A DNA stretch of 36,377 nucleotides from Hymenobacter rubripertinctus (GTDB lineage Bacteria > Bacteroidota > Bacteroidia > Cytophagales > Hymenobacteraceae), in NCBI RefSeq assembly GCF_003583925.1, contig NZ_QYCN01000015.1, forward strand, positions 94,260 through 130,636, written 5' to 3'. Positions within the stretch are counted from its first letter, which is position 1. The number at the start of each line of letters is the position of its first letter. The position numbers were made by a program, and so were the translations under genes. The notes under the pieces are model-generated. The model saw only the letters and a program-made list of their open reading frames with translations. It ran no database searches and was not told where the DNA came from. Positions 24,143 through 32,023 of this stretch are shown one piece after another.

Positions 24143-26596
24143 TTAGAACGAGTAAGTGAGGGTGGCGGCGTAGTTGCGCGGCGCGATGGGGTTCACGCTG
24201 TTGTCGTCGTGCACGTTGTAGCTCAGCTCATTAAGCAGGTTGGCTGCTTTCAGGCGCAAGGTCAGCACCTGCCAGGAGTAGCCAATGGTGGCGTCGAGTT
24301 GGGCATAGGCGGACAGGGCGATGAGCTGGCGGTTGTCGGGCGTGAGATGGCCGTTTTTGTCGTAGAGGGTGCGGTAGTTGCGGCCCGCCTGCCGCTCACC
24401 CACGTAATAGGCCAGCAGCCCGCCCTGCAAGCCCTTGAGAGGGCTGTTTTGCACGGTGTAATAGGCGCTCAGGTTTGCTGTGTGGCTGGGGTTGTAGCGC
24501 AGCAGGTCGCCCTCCTTATATAGGGTGCTCCTGGTGTAGGCCGTGTGATTGTAGCTGTAGCCCGCGATAAAGCTCCAGCCCTGGTAGGGCTTGCTCATCA
24601 CGTCCAGCTCTAGGCCCTTGCTGGTCACTTCGCCCGCCAGCTCTCGGGCGTCGCTGCGGTCGGGGTTGAAGGCCGGGTTCCTCAGGCCGGGAGCCAGAAA
24701 CTCCTGAATGGTCTGGGCCTGGTTGCTGTTCACGATGCGGTAGGCTGTCAGGTTGGCCGAGAGCAGCCCGTGGAACAGGTCGTTCTTCACGCCCACTTCG
24801 TACTGATTGAACAGGCTGGGCGCCAGCGCGCCCCCATGCACGTCCTGCCCCGAGTTGAGGGTAAATGAGTTGGCGTAGGAGGCGAAAACCGATGTTGTGC
24901 TGATGGGCTGGTACACTACCCCGAAGCGCGGCGAGAAGGCGTCGTCGTAGCTGGGGGTCGCCTGGCTCAGTTGGTTGTCCTTGTAAGTCAGCTTCTTCGT
25001 GCCCGATTCCTGGTAGCTGTAGCGCACGCCGGCCAGCAGTTTCAGGTGCTCCCCGAGGCCCACCAGGTCCTGCGCGTAAGCGCCCGCCCGCCGGATGGGC
25101 GCATGGCTGCGGCTGGCCAGCGCGGGTGTGGGCGTATCGGTGCGGCGCTGGGGCGAGTTCTCGGGGCGCAGGATGTTGATGACGTCGTAGGCCTGGGAGG
25201 AGTAGCTTAGGTTGGTCGTGTTGTACTTATCGGCATCGGCCCCCACCAGCACGGCGTGGGTCAGCGGGCCGGTCTCAAACTTACCGGTCAGATCTATCTG
25301 GCCCAAAAAGTAGTCCTGCATCGTGCCGCCGCGTTGGGCGCTGCGGGCAAAGTCGCCGTTATCCTGCACGTTGGTCGGGCGCGAAATCCGCAGCTGGTCG
25401 TTGTCGTAGCCTTGGTAGGAGGCCAGGCCGCGCAGCTGCCAGGCGGCGTTCAGGCGGTGACTGAAAGTGGTGCTGAGGCTACGCTGAGTGGTTTGATTGT
25501 TGACCCAGCCGGCCCCCAAAAAGCGGCCGCGCGGCCCGTTCACGAGGCGGTAGTTAATGGCCCCCACGCCGTAATCGGGCGTCCGGTCGTCGCGCAGGTA
25601 GTCGCCTTCCACCAGCACCTCGGTTTTGCCACCCAGCTTGAACAGCAGTGAAGGGTTGGCGTACACCCGCTCCGACGATACCCCATCGCGGAACGAGCGG
25701 GCCGTTTCGTAGGTGGCGTTCAGGCGGTAGGCCACGTGCTCGGAGGAGCCCACGGCCCCGTACATGTCCAGCATCGGCTTGTAGAAATCGAACGAGCCCA
25801 CCCGCAGCCCAAGGGAGCCGCCCGGCGCAAAGCGTGGCTTTTTGGTCACCAGGTTCACTATCCCACCTGCAGCCACGTTGCCGAACAGGATGGCCGCGCT
25901 GCCCTTCAGCACTTCAAACGACTCCAGGGAGCTGACCTCAGGCAGGATGCCGTTGTTGAAGCGCGCACCGTTTTTAAAGGTATTGTTCGAGCCCATCGCG
26001 AAGCCCCGGCTGGCTAGCTCCTCTTGGGTACCGCCGGTGGTGCCCATCACATACACCCCGCTCACATTGGCCAGCACGTCGCTCAGGCGCAGCGTTTGCT
26101 GCTGTTCCAGCACCGGTTGGGGAATCGTGGCGATGCTCTGGGGCAAGTCCAGGGGCCGCACCGGCAGCTTGCCGATGGCCACGGGCTGGTCGTTGAGGGT
26201 GCGTGAGCCCGTTACGGTTACCCCGTGGAGCTGCTGCTGGCTGGCAGGGGCTACAATGGTGGGCAGAACCGTGGTTTCGCCGCCGGTTACTGCCACGGCC
26301 AACTCCTGGGTGGCGTAGCCCAGGCCGCTGACAACCAACTGATACGTGCCTGCCGGGGCCGATAGCCGGAACTGCCCGTCGGAACCCGTCATCGTGCCAA
26401 AAGAAGTGCCTTTCAGCGCCACCGACAGTCCTTCCACCGGCTCGCGCCGGGCACTCAGCACCTGGCCCGTCAGACGGCCCCGCTGTGCGGCCTCGCCGTC
26501 GGAATGCGTGGAAAAGAGCACCGTAGTGGCCGGGGCCGGCGTTGCGTACGCTATGGGCAGAGTCAGCAGGGACAGGAAAGGGAGAAGTTGTTTCAT
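24143..26596 (-). CDS. TonB-dependent siderophore receptor
   Basis: 817 aa from the ATG at 26596, which directly precedes a signal peptide (MKQLLPFLSLLTLPIAYA). An N-terminal carboxypeptidase-regulatory-like domain follows (about 40-115: GQVLSARREPVEGLSVALKG). Next come the plug (VTVTGSRTLNDQPVA, LPQSIATIPQPVLEQQ, FEVLKGSAAILFG, AAGGIVNLVTKKP) and a 22-strand-type barrel ending in YAATLTYSF with terminal Phe. The plug signature is that of ferric-siderophore receptors (TIGR01783 type). Together with the PepSY protein downstream it forms an iron uptake unit. No Fur or TonB gene is in the window. Confidence 0.92.
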   Translation of the reverse strand: MKQLLPFLSLLTLPIAYATPAPATTVLFSTHSDGEAAQRGRLTGQVLSARREPVEGLSVALKGTSFGTMTGSDGQFRLSAPAGTYQLVVSGLGYATQELAVAVTGGETTVLPTIVAPASQQQLHGVTVTGSRTLNDQPVAIGKLPVRPLDLPQSIATIPQPVLEQQQTLRLSDVLANVSGVYVMGTTGGTQEELASRGFAMGSNNTFKNGARFNNGILPEVSSLESFEVLKGSAAILFGNVAAGGIVNLVTKKPRFAPGGSLGLRVGSFDFYKPMLDMYGAVGSSEHVAYRLNATYETARSFRDGVSSERVYANPSLLFKLGGKTEVLVEGDYLRDDRTPDYGVGAINYRLVNGPRGRFLGAGWVNNQTTQRSLSTTFSHRLNAAWQLRGLASYQGYDNDQLRISRPTNVQDNGDFARSAQRGGTMQDYFLGQIDLTGKFETGPLTHAVLVGADADKYNTTNLSYSSQAYDVINILRPENSPQRRTDTPTPALASRSHAPIRRAGAYAQDLVGLGEHLKLLAGVRYSYQESGTKKLTYKDNQLSQATPSYDDAFSPRFGVVYQPISTTSVFASYANSFTLNSGQDVHGGALAPSLFNQYEVGVKNDLFHGLLSANLTAYRIVNSNQAQTIQEFLAPGLRNPAFNPDRSDARELAGEVTSKGLELDVMSKPYQGWSFIAGYSYNHTAYTRSTLYKEGDLLRYNPSHTANLSAYYTVQNSPLKGLQGGLLAYYVGERQAGRNYRTLYDKNGHLTPDNRQLIALSAYAQLDATIGYSWQVLTLRLKAANLLNELSYNVHDDNSVNPIAPRNYAATLTYSF

Positions 26597-26649
26597 ACAG
26601 AGGAAGGAATGCTTGTTTGGGTGGATGTAAAACAATGCAAAGCTCTTCG

Positions 26650-26696
26650 CTATTTAGATTAATTACAAATAACTATTTAGATAAATTCTATTTAGA
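26650..26696 (-). promoter_or_regulatory. AT-rich promoter region with triple TCTAAATAG
   Basis: The 9-mer CTATTTAGA occurs three times (26650-26658, 26673-26681, 26688-26696; TCTAAATAG on the minus strand) within 47 bp upstream of the siderophore receptor. The stretch is strikingly AT-rich. A -7-like GAGCTTTG sits at about 26637-26644 (minus), with TTTG 19 nt upstream of it. The triple site may bind an iron or other regulator; it does not match the classical Fur box clearly. Confidence 0.45.
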
Positions 26697-26762
26697 ATAC
26701 AGATCGTTGAATATCAGCGGTACTAGCAGTATGGTCTGGCTTCTTCCATACCCATTGTCAAG

Positions 26763-26795
26763 CAAAGAGCCCAACCGATAGGGTTGGGCTCTTTG
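26763..26795 (-). terminator. terminator after the LLM oxidoreductase gene
   Basis: CAAAGAGCCCAACC (26763-26776) and GGTTGGGCTCTTTG (26782-26795) are perfect 14-bp inverses with a 5-nt loop. They lie 40 bp beyond the LLM stop on the minus strand and before the receptor promoter region. Confidence 0.7.
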
Positions 26796-26834
26796 CGAGA
26801 AGGGTGAAACCGGGCGTAGTTGCGGCCGGCCTTA

Positions 26835-27890
26835 CTAACCGGTCGTAGCGGCCATCGCCGGTTGGGTGGGTGTCCTATTCAGGGCAAAGGCGTCGGCCAG
26901 CAGCTCGTAGGAGCGGAGCCGGTCGTCGTAGTCGTGGGTGATGGTGACGGCCACCACTTCATTCACGCCGTAGCTGGCGGCCAGGGCCTCAATTTCGGCC
27001 TTCACCTTATCGGGCGTGCCGCTGATGATACGCTGGTGATGGTAGGCGAGGCGGGCCTGGAGGTCGGGCGAGAGGGCGGCTACGTTGACCATTTCGGCCG
27101 CTTCGATGGGCGTGAACTGGCCGGTTTCGAGCTTGAGCATTTGCAGGGCCAAGTTGTCGGCCAGCAGCTGGGCACGGCCGGCCGTGTCGGCGCAGACCAC
27201 GAAAATGGCCACGTTGGCCTGGGGCGCGGCCAGCTCGGGCGAGGGCCGGAACCGCTCCCGGTACAGGTCCACCATCTTCGGGCCGCCGTTGGGGTTGATG
27301 AAATGGGCGAAGCTGAAGGCCGCGCCCACGTGGGCCGCAAACAGGCCGCTTTGCCCGCTGGAGCTCAGCAGCCACATTTCGGGTACCGTATCGGCGAAAG
27401 GCGCGGCTTTCACCCGGGCGTGGGTAGTATCGGCCACCGGCTCGTCGCGCAGGTAGGCGCGCAGGTCCAGGAGCTGTTCCACGAAATCCTGGTCGTTGAA
27501 CTGGTTGTGGGGGTTGAGGGCGTGGGCCGTCACGCGGTCGGTGCCGGGGGCGCGGCCGATGCCCAGATCGATGCGGCCGGGGTAGAGCGTTTCGAGCAGG
27601 CGGAAGTTCTCGGCCACTTTCAGGGCCGAATAATGGGGCAGCATCACCCCACCCGAGCCCAGCCGGATGCGGCTGGTTTCGGCTCCCAGCCGGCCCAGCA
27701 GCACCTCCGGCGACGAGCCGGCCAGCGTGCGGGTGTTGTGGTGCTCGCTCACCCAGAAGCGGGTGTAGCCCAGGCAGTCGGTGAGGCGGGCCAGGTCCAC
27801 GGTGTGCAGCAACGCCTCGCGGGGCGTGCGCCCCAACGGCACCGGCGACTGGTCGAGGACGCTGAGCTGGATTTTATTTTCAGTAGTCAT
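26835..27890 (-). CDS. LLM class flavin-dependent oxidoreductase
   Basis: 351 aa from the ATG at 27890; the longer open frame to 28097 runs into the next gene and is not conserved. It is a luciferase-like monooxygenase (TIM barrel, reduced FMN) of the MsnO8/'alkane 1-monooxygenase-like' group. Motifs are LSVLDQSPVPLG, YTRFWVSEHHNT, IRLGSGGVMLPHYSALKVAE and GRIDLGIGRAPGTD. It could oxidise a small organic molecule or antibiotic. It follows the acetyltransferase gene by 97 bp on the same strand, as third gene of a probable efflux/acetylation/oxidation unit. Confidence 0.9.
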   Translation of the reverse strand: MTTENKIQLSVLDQSPVPLGRTPREALLHTVDLARLTDCLGYTRFWVSEHHNTRTLAGSSPEVLLGRLGAETSRIRLGSGGVMLPHYSALKVAENFRLLETLYPGRIDLGIGRAPGTDRVTAHALNPHNQFNDQDFVEQLLDLRAYLRDEPVADTTHARVKAAPFADTVPEMWLLSSSGQSGLFAAHVGAAFSFAHFINPNGGPKMVDLYRERFRPSPELAAPQANVAIFVVCADTAGRAQLLADNLALQMLKLETGQFTPIEAAEMVNVAALSPDLQARLAYHHQRIISGTPDKVKAEIEALAASYGVNEVVAVTITHDYDDRLRSYELLADAFALNRTPTQPAMAATTG

Positions 27891-27987
27891 CAAGTAGCAC
27901 TCAAGGGAAGGGCCGCCCGACTCCGGGCGGCAACAGGTGGCATAACAGCGGCCGGCCGGAAGTAGTTTGCGGCCCCGGGTGGTAGGC

Positions 27988-28629
27988 TTACACCGCCTGC
28001 TCCAGGGCCGCCACATCGGCCGCGCTGAGCAGGGCCAGGTGGCGGGTGATTTTCTCGGCCGGCCAGAACCACCACGCCAGCTTTTCGAGGCGGGCAATGG
28101 TGTCCTCCTCGAACCGGTAGCGCACCACCGTGGCGGGGTTGCCGGCCACTATGGCGTAGGCCGGCACGTGGCGCGTCACTACCGCTTTAGTGGCTACCAC
28201 CGCTCCGTTGCCGATGTGGATGCCGGGCATAATGGTGGCCTCGTGCCCAATCCAGACGTCGTGGCCCACTACCGTGTCGCCCTTCGAGGGGTATTTCTCC
28301 GCTACCGACTGCCCGTTCATGGCCGTTTCCCAGCCGTGGCCGAAAATGGCGAAGGGAAAGGTGGAAACGGGCGCGGTTTCGTGGTTGCCCCCGTTCATGA
28401 TGAACTTCACTCCGGAAGCCAGGGCGCAGAAGTTACCGATGATGAGCCGGTCGCCAATGAAATCGAAGTGGTAGAGAACGTTGCGCTCAAAGTTGGCGGG
28501 GTCCTCGAAGTCATCGTAATAGGTATAGTCGCCCACCTCAATGTTGGGCCGGGTGATGAGGTTGCGCAGGAAAACCAGCCGGCGGTGGTGCGGCAGCGGG
28601 TGGAGCGTGGCAGGATCAGGACCAGTCAT
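27988..28629 (-). CDS. Vat-like streptogramin A O-acetyltransferase (xenobiotic acyltransferase)
   Basis: 213 aa left-handed beta-helix (hexapeptide) acetyltransferase using acetyl-CoA. The family signature MNGGNH is present, with His83 at the position of the Vat catalytic histidine. It is followed by STFPFAIFGHGWE, KGDTVVGHDVWIGHEATIMPGIHIGNGAVV and GNPATVVRYRF, which closely follow known Vat and CatB-like enzymes. By family it would acetylate the hydroxyl of streptogramin A drugs; a different xenobiotic is possible. It sits 42 bp after a DHA2 efflux pump, which supports a resistance role. Family is firm; substrate is inferred. Confidence 0.88.
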   Translation of the reverse strand: MTGPDPATLHPLPHHRRLVFLRNLITRPNIEVGDYTYYDDFEDPANFERNVLYHFDFIGDRLIIGNFCALASGVKFIMNGGNHETAPVSTFPFAIFGHGWETAMNGQSVAEKYPSKGDTVVGHDVWIGHEATIMPGIHIGNGAVVATKAVVTRHVPAYAIVAGNPATVVRYRFEEDTIARLEKLAWWFWPAEKITRHLALLSAADVAALEQAV

Positions 28630-28671
28630 AGAAGCAGGAAAGAGAGTCGCGAAAATAGCGCGCCGGCGCGG

Positions 28672-30264
28672 TTACTCCAGCCCCGGCTGCGCTTGGCCGA
28701 CCTCATTGGTTTTGCGCAGCGGCAGCTCGGGCACGAACAGCGTCATCACGAAGCCCCCCGCCACCAGCAGCAGCGTAACGAGGTACACCCGCGAAATCGA
28801 CTGCGAAAAGGCCGCTTTGAGCGCCGGCGAAGAAGGGATGCCCGCGGATACTACGGCCGGGCCTTCGCCCACCGGTGCCGCCTGAGCCGTGGGGGCTGAA
28901 GGAGCCACGCCGCCAGCCGGGCCAGCGGCGGGCAGGGCGCTGCTCAGGCCCAGCGTGAGGATGACCCCCAGCAGGGAGGCCGAAATGGCCCCGCCAATCT
29001 GCCGGAAAAACTGGCTGGCGGAGGTGGCCTGCCCGATAAACCGGGGCTCCACGGCGTTCTGAATGGCCAGCGTGTAAAGCGGCATGCTCGGACCCAGGCC
29101 CACCCCGCAAATCAGCAGATACGTGAGCACCTGCCCGTAACTGACGGTGGCCGGCATGGTGGCCAGCAGCAGCAGGCCCACCATGAGCACTACGAGGCCG
29201 GCCAGCATCCAGCGCTTGTAGTGGCCGTAGCGCGACACCATCTGGCCGGCCAGCAGCGAGCCCGTCACGACGCCCATCGAGAGCGGAATCAGGCTCACGC
29301 CGGCCCGGGTGGCGGTTTCGCCCAGCACGTTCACCATGAACAAAGGCTCGAAAATGATGAGGCCCAGAAACGCGCCGCCCAGCAGAAACAGCGCCGCGTT
29401 GGCCGTCCGAAACACCGGGTTTTTGAACAGACTAAAGGCCAGAATGGGGTTGGGGTGGCGCAGGCTGCGGCGCACAAACAGCGTGAGCAGCAAGGCCGCG
29501 CCGCCCAGCAGCCCCAGCGTGAGCGGGTGGCCCCAGCCGTAGTCGTTCTTGTTGAGCTGCAAGCCGATAACGAGCTGGCCCAGCCCCAGAATGAGCAGCA
29601 GCATCGAGAGGTAGTCGAGGCGGCGGCGCTCGGTGCGGGGGCGCAGGGGCGGCATTTGGGTGAGGATGAACCACAAGGCCAACGCGCCCAGCGGCAGGTT
29701 CACGTAGAATACCAGCCGCCAGCCCGCCACGCCCGGAATCAGTCCCGAGCCGTTATCGGTCAGGAACCCACCCAGAAACGGCCCCAGCACCGACGAGGTG
29801 CCGAACACGGCCCCCACGAAGCCCTGGTAGCGTCCGCGCTCGGCCGGCGGAAACAGGTCGGCAATGACAATGAAGGCCATGGCAAACAGGCCGGCCCCGC
29901 CCAACCCCTGCACGGCCCGGAACACGATGAGCTGGCTCATGCCGTCGCCGAGCAAGGGCAGGGTGCCGAATTCGCCGGCCAGCCCGCAAAGCATTGAGCC
30001 CAGTAAAAACACGCTCACGGCCACGATTTCGATGGTGCGCCGCGAGTACGTGTCAGCCAGCTTGCCATAAATAGGCACCAGCGCCGTGCTGGCCACCAGG
30101 TAGGCCGTGGCCACCCAGGTAAAGCGCTCCAGCCCGTGCAAATCGGCCACAATGCGCGGCAGCGCCGTGCTGACGATGGTCTGGTCGAGGGCTCCCAGGA
30201 ACATGGCCAGCAGCACGCCGCCGAACGTGAGCATTCGCTGGCGATGGGTCAGGTCTTCCGTCAT
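28672..30264 (-). CDS. DHA2 family MFS multidrug efflux transporter
   Basis: 530 aa with about 14 hydrophobic segments, as in EmrB/QacA proteins. LDQTIVSTALPRI in the first helix and GKLADTYSRR (motif A) in the second loop are typical. It uses the proton gradient to export drugs. The ATG at 30264 is chosen over a TTG two codons upstream. A Pro/Ala-rich loop (around residues 455-475) precedes the last helix. It is the first gene of a minus-strand group with the Vat-like and LLM genes, and diverges from the TSUP gene across a 259-bp spacer dominated by an inverted repeat. Confidence 0.9.
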   Translation of the reverse strand: MTEDLTHRQRMLTFGGVLLAMFLGALDQTIVSTALPRIVADLHGLERFTWVATAYLVASTALVPIYGKLADTYSRRTIEIVAVSVFLLGSMLCGLAGEFGTLPLLGDGMSQLIVFRAVQGLGGAGLFAMAFIVIADLFPPAERGRYQGFVGAVFGTSSVLGPFLGGFLTDNGSGLIPGVAGWRLVFYVNLPLGALALWFILTQMPPLRPRTERRRLDYLSMLLLILGLGQLVIGLQLNKNDYGWGHPLTLGLLGGAALLLTLFVRRSLRHPNPILAFSLFKNPVFRTANAALFLLGGAFLGLIIFEPLFMVNVLGETATRAGVSLIPLSMGVVTGSLLAGQMVSRYGHYKRWMLAGLVVLMVGLLLLATMPATVSYGQVLTYLLICGVGLGPSMPLYTLAIQNAVEPRFIGQATSASQFFRQIGGAISASLLGVILTLGLSSALPAAGPAGGVAPSAPTAQAAPVGEGPAVVSAGIPSSPALKAAFSQSISRVYLVTLLLVAGGFVMTLFVPELPLRKTNEVGQAQPGLE

Positions 30265-30287
30265 AGGCAACGCTCTACGGCTTTATC

Positions 30288-30477
30288 AGTTGCCAGTTGC
30301 CAGGAGTGAGTTGCCGGGCGAACGTCATTCAGCGCGTAGCGAAGAGTCTCGCGTGCTGATATTGCCTTACTGGCTGACGCTGTGACAAGGGATTTTCAAC
30401 GGGTTCGGGCGAACGTCATTCTTCGCTGTGCGCTGAATGACGTTCGCCCGGCAACTCACTCCTGGCAACTGGCAACT
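30288..30477. repeat. 48-bp perfect inverted repeat in the MFS/TSUP spacer
   Basis: Arms 30288-30335 and 30430-30477 are perfect 48-bp inverses with a 94-bp centre. The arms join a TTGCCAGTTGCCAG-type stretch to GGGCGAACGTCATTC. A third, direct copy of GGGCGAACGTCATT lies inside at 30407-30420. Because the flanking genes diverge, this is not a terminator in the usual sense. Confidence 0.9.
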
Positions 30478-30508
30478 CATCCATCCCTGGCAACTGACAA
30501 CTGATAAT

Positions 30509-30516
30509 TACCTTCG
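30509..30516 (+). promoter_or_regulatory. -7 box TACCTTCG of the TSUP gene
   Basis: TACCTTCG differs by one base from TAnnTTTG and ends 7 nt before the ATG at 30524. The transcript would start at, or a base or two before, the ATG, so it is nearly leaderless. Confidence 0.45.
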
Positions 30517-30523
30517 CGGGCCT

Positions 30524-31294
30524 ATGCTGACTGCCACTACCATTGCCCTGCTGTGTTTATTTGCCTTTCTGGCTGGTCTGGTTGATGCCGTGGTGGGCGG
30601 GGGCGGGCTGATTCAGCTGCCGGCCATGCTGCTGCTGCTCAAGGGTACGCCGGTGCCCACCATTCTGGGCACGGGCAAGGTGTCGTCGTTGCTCGGGACG
30701 CTGGCGGCGTTGCGGCGCTACGCCGGGCAGGTGCCGCTACGGTGGCGGGCGGTGGGCACGGCGGCGGCCGTGGCGGGCGTGTTCTCGTTTCTGGGGGCGC
30801 GGGTAGTCAGCCACCTGCCCCAGGAGCTGCTGCCGCCGCTGGTGCTGGGCTTGTTGGTGGCCATTGCCCTCTACACCTTCTGGCGCAAGGATTTCGGTAG
30901 TATTCATGCGCCCCGGCTGCCGGCCGGCCGCGAGCCCTACTACGGGGCGGCCATGGGCGTGGTGCTGGGCTTCTACGACGGTTTTTTCGGCCCCGGCATG
31001 GGCTCGTTTCTGCTCTTCGCCTTTGTGGGCCTGTTTGGCTACGACTTCCTCTCGGCCTCGGCCTCGGCCAAGCTGGTGAATGCCGTCACCAACCTAACGG
31101 CCCTGGCCTATTTCGCCTACACCGGCCAGATTCTGTGGGCCGCCGCCCTGCCCATGGCCGCCAGCAACGTTGTCGGCTCCACCATCGGGGCCCACCTGGC
31201 CCTGCGCCACGGCACGGGCTTCGTGCGGGTGCTGTTTCTGGTGGTCGTCAGCGCCTTTATTCTGAAGCTGGGCTGGCAGGTATTCAGTGAATGA
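30524..31294 (+). CDS. TSUP (TauE/SafE) family transporter
   Basis: 256 aa from the ATG at 30524; an in-frame extension into the inverted repeat is not conserved. It is a polytopic membrane protein with about eight hydrophobic segments and the family motif GLVDAVVGGGGLIQLP in the first helix. The mirrored second-half motif is GFYDGFFGPGMGSFLLF, followed by SASAKLVNAVTNL. TSUP proteins move sulfite, sulfonates or other organosulfur or organic anions, usually outwards. No sulfur gene is nearby, so the substrate is open. The stop codon lies inside the terminator hairpin. Confidence 0.9.
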   Translation: MLTATTIALLCLFAFLAGLVDAVVGGGGLIQLPAMLLLLKGTPVPTILGTGKVSSLLGTLAALRRYAGQVPLRWRAVGTAAAVAGVFSFLGARVVSHLPQELLPPLVLGLLVAIALYTFWRKDFGSIHAPRLPAGREPYYGAAMGVVLGFYDGFFGPGMGSFLLFAFVGLFGYDFLSASASAKLVNAVTNLTALAYFAYTGQILWAAALPMAASNVVGSTIGAHLALRHGTGFVRVLFLVVVSAFILKLGWQVFSE

Positions 31295-31345
31295 GTGATG
31301 CTTATCGTGGTACGCGAGCACCACGATAAGCATCACTCATTCACT
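31286..31345. terminator. two-way terminator, 26-bp perfect hairpin
   Basis: Arms 31286-31311 and 31320-31345 are perfect inverses with an 8-nt loop (ACGCGAGC). It includes the last codons and stop of the TSUP gene and ends 2 nt before the stop of the convergent Spy-like gene. Confidence 0.85.
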
Positions 31346-31346
31346 G

Positions 31347-31799
31347 CTAATAGCCTGGCAGGCCCGGGGCGGGGTTGCCCTGGCTGGCGGGGGCGCTGGG
31401 CACGCCCATTTTTTCTTCGCGCTTGCGCTGGTACTTATCGAACTGGGCGGGACTGAGCACTTCCTTCATCATTTCCAGGCGCGACTGGCCGATGGTTTCT
31501 ATCACGCCCGCCATCTTGCGCACGTCCTGGCGGTATTTGTGGCGGGCGGTTTCCACGTTGCGCACGCTCACGAGGTTGATCTGGCCCACGCGCTCCGCCT
31601 GTTGGGGGTTCAGGCCCAGGGCCTTCTGCATGTTGGTGGTGAGGCCGTTGGCGCGGGTAGCAATCTGCTCTTCGTTGAGGACGGGCGCGGGCGGCGCAGT
31701 GGCGGGGCGGGCGGCGGGCTTGGGCCGGGCCGGGGTTTGGGCCAGCAGGCCCGGTGCGGTGGCCAGCGTGAGGCCGGCAAGGAGCAGAAACGTTTTCAT
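31347..31799 (-). CDS. small Spy/LTXXQ-like periplasmic protein
   Basis: 150 aa from the ATG at 31799, which precedes a signal peptide (MKTFLLLAGLTLATAPGLLAQ). A Pro/Ala/Arg linker follows, then a helical region (NEEQIATRANGLTTNMQKALGLNPQQAERV, then a coiled stretch, then LSPAQFDKYQRKREE). The pattern of helix, 'L.L...Q...V' and 'LSP.Q...Y' resembles Spy/CpxP-like proteins of Bacteroidota, which are suspected periplasmic chaperones or stress sensors. The assignment is tentative. I see no gene in the 224 bp before the next start (31800-32023). Confidence 0.72.
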   Translation of the reverse strand: MKTFLLLAGLTLATAPGLLAQTPARPKPAARPATAPPAPVLNEEQIATRANGLTTNMQKALGLNPQQAERVGQINLVSVRNVETARHKYRQDVRKMAGVIETIGQSRLEMMKEVLSPAQFDKYQRKREEKMGVPSAPASQGNPAPGLPGY

Positions 31800-32023
31800 A
31801 ACAAGCAGGAAGAAAAGCAAAACAACAAAATCGGCCGCGAACGGCCGCGGGTGGAGCAGGCTAGGAAAGATGGTGCCAGTTTTCGGCGACCGCCCACTAC
31901 AACGGTCCGGCGGCAGTTAGATTGCCCGCCGGGGCAAAAATACTGCCTGCTGCCAATGGCTCCGCAACCTTTCCCCGCTAAATTCCTTACAGCGTATAAT
32001 CTGCTCCTTCCTTTCCGACCGTT

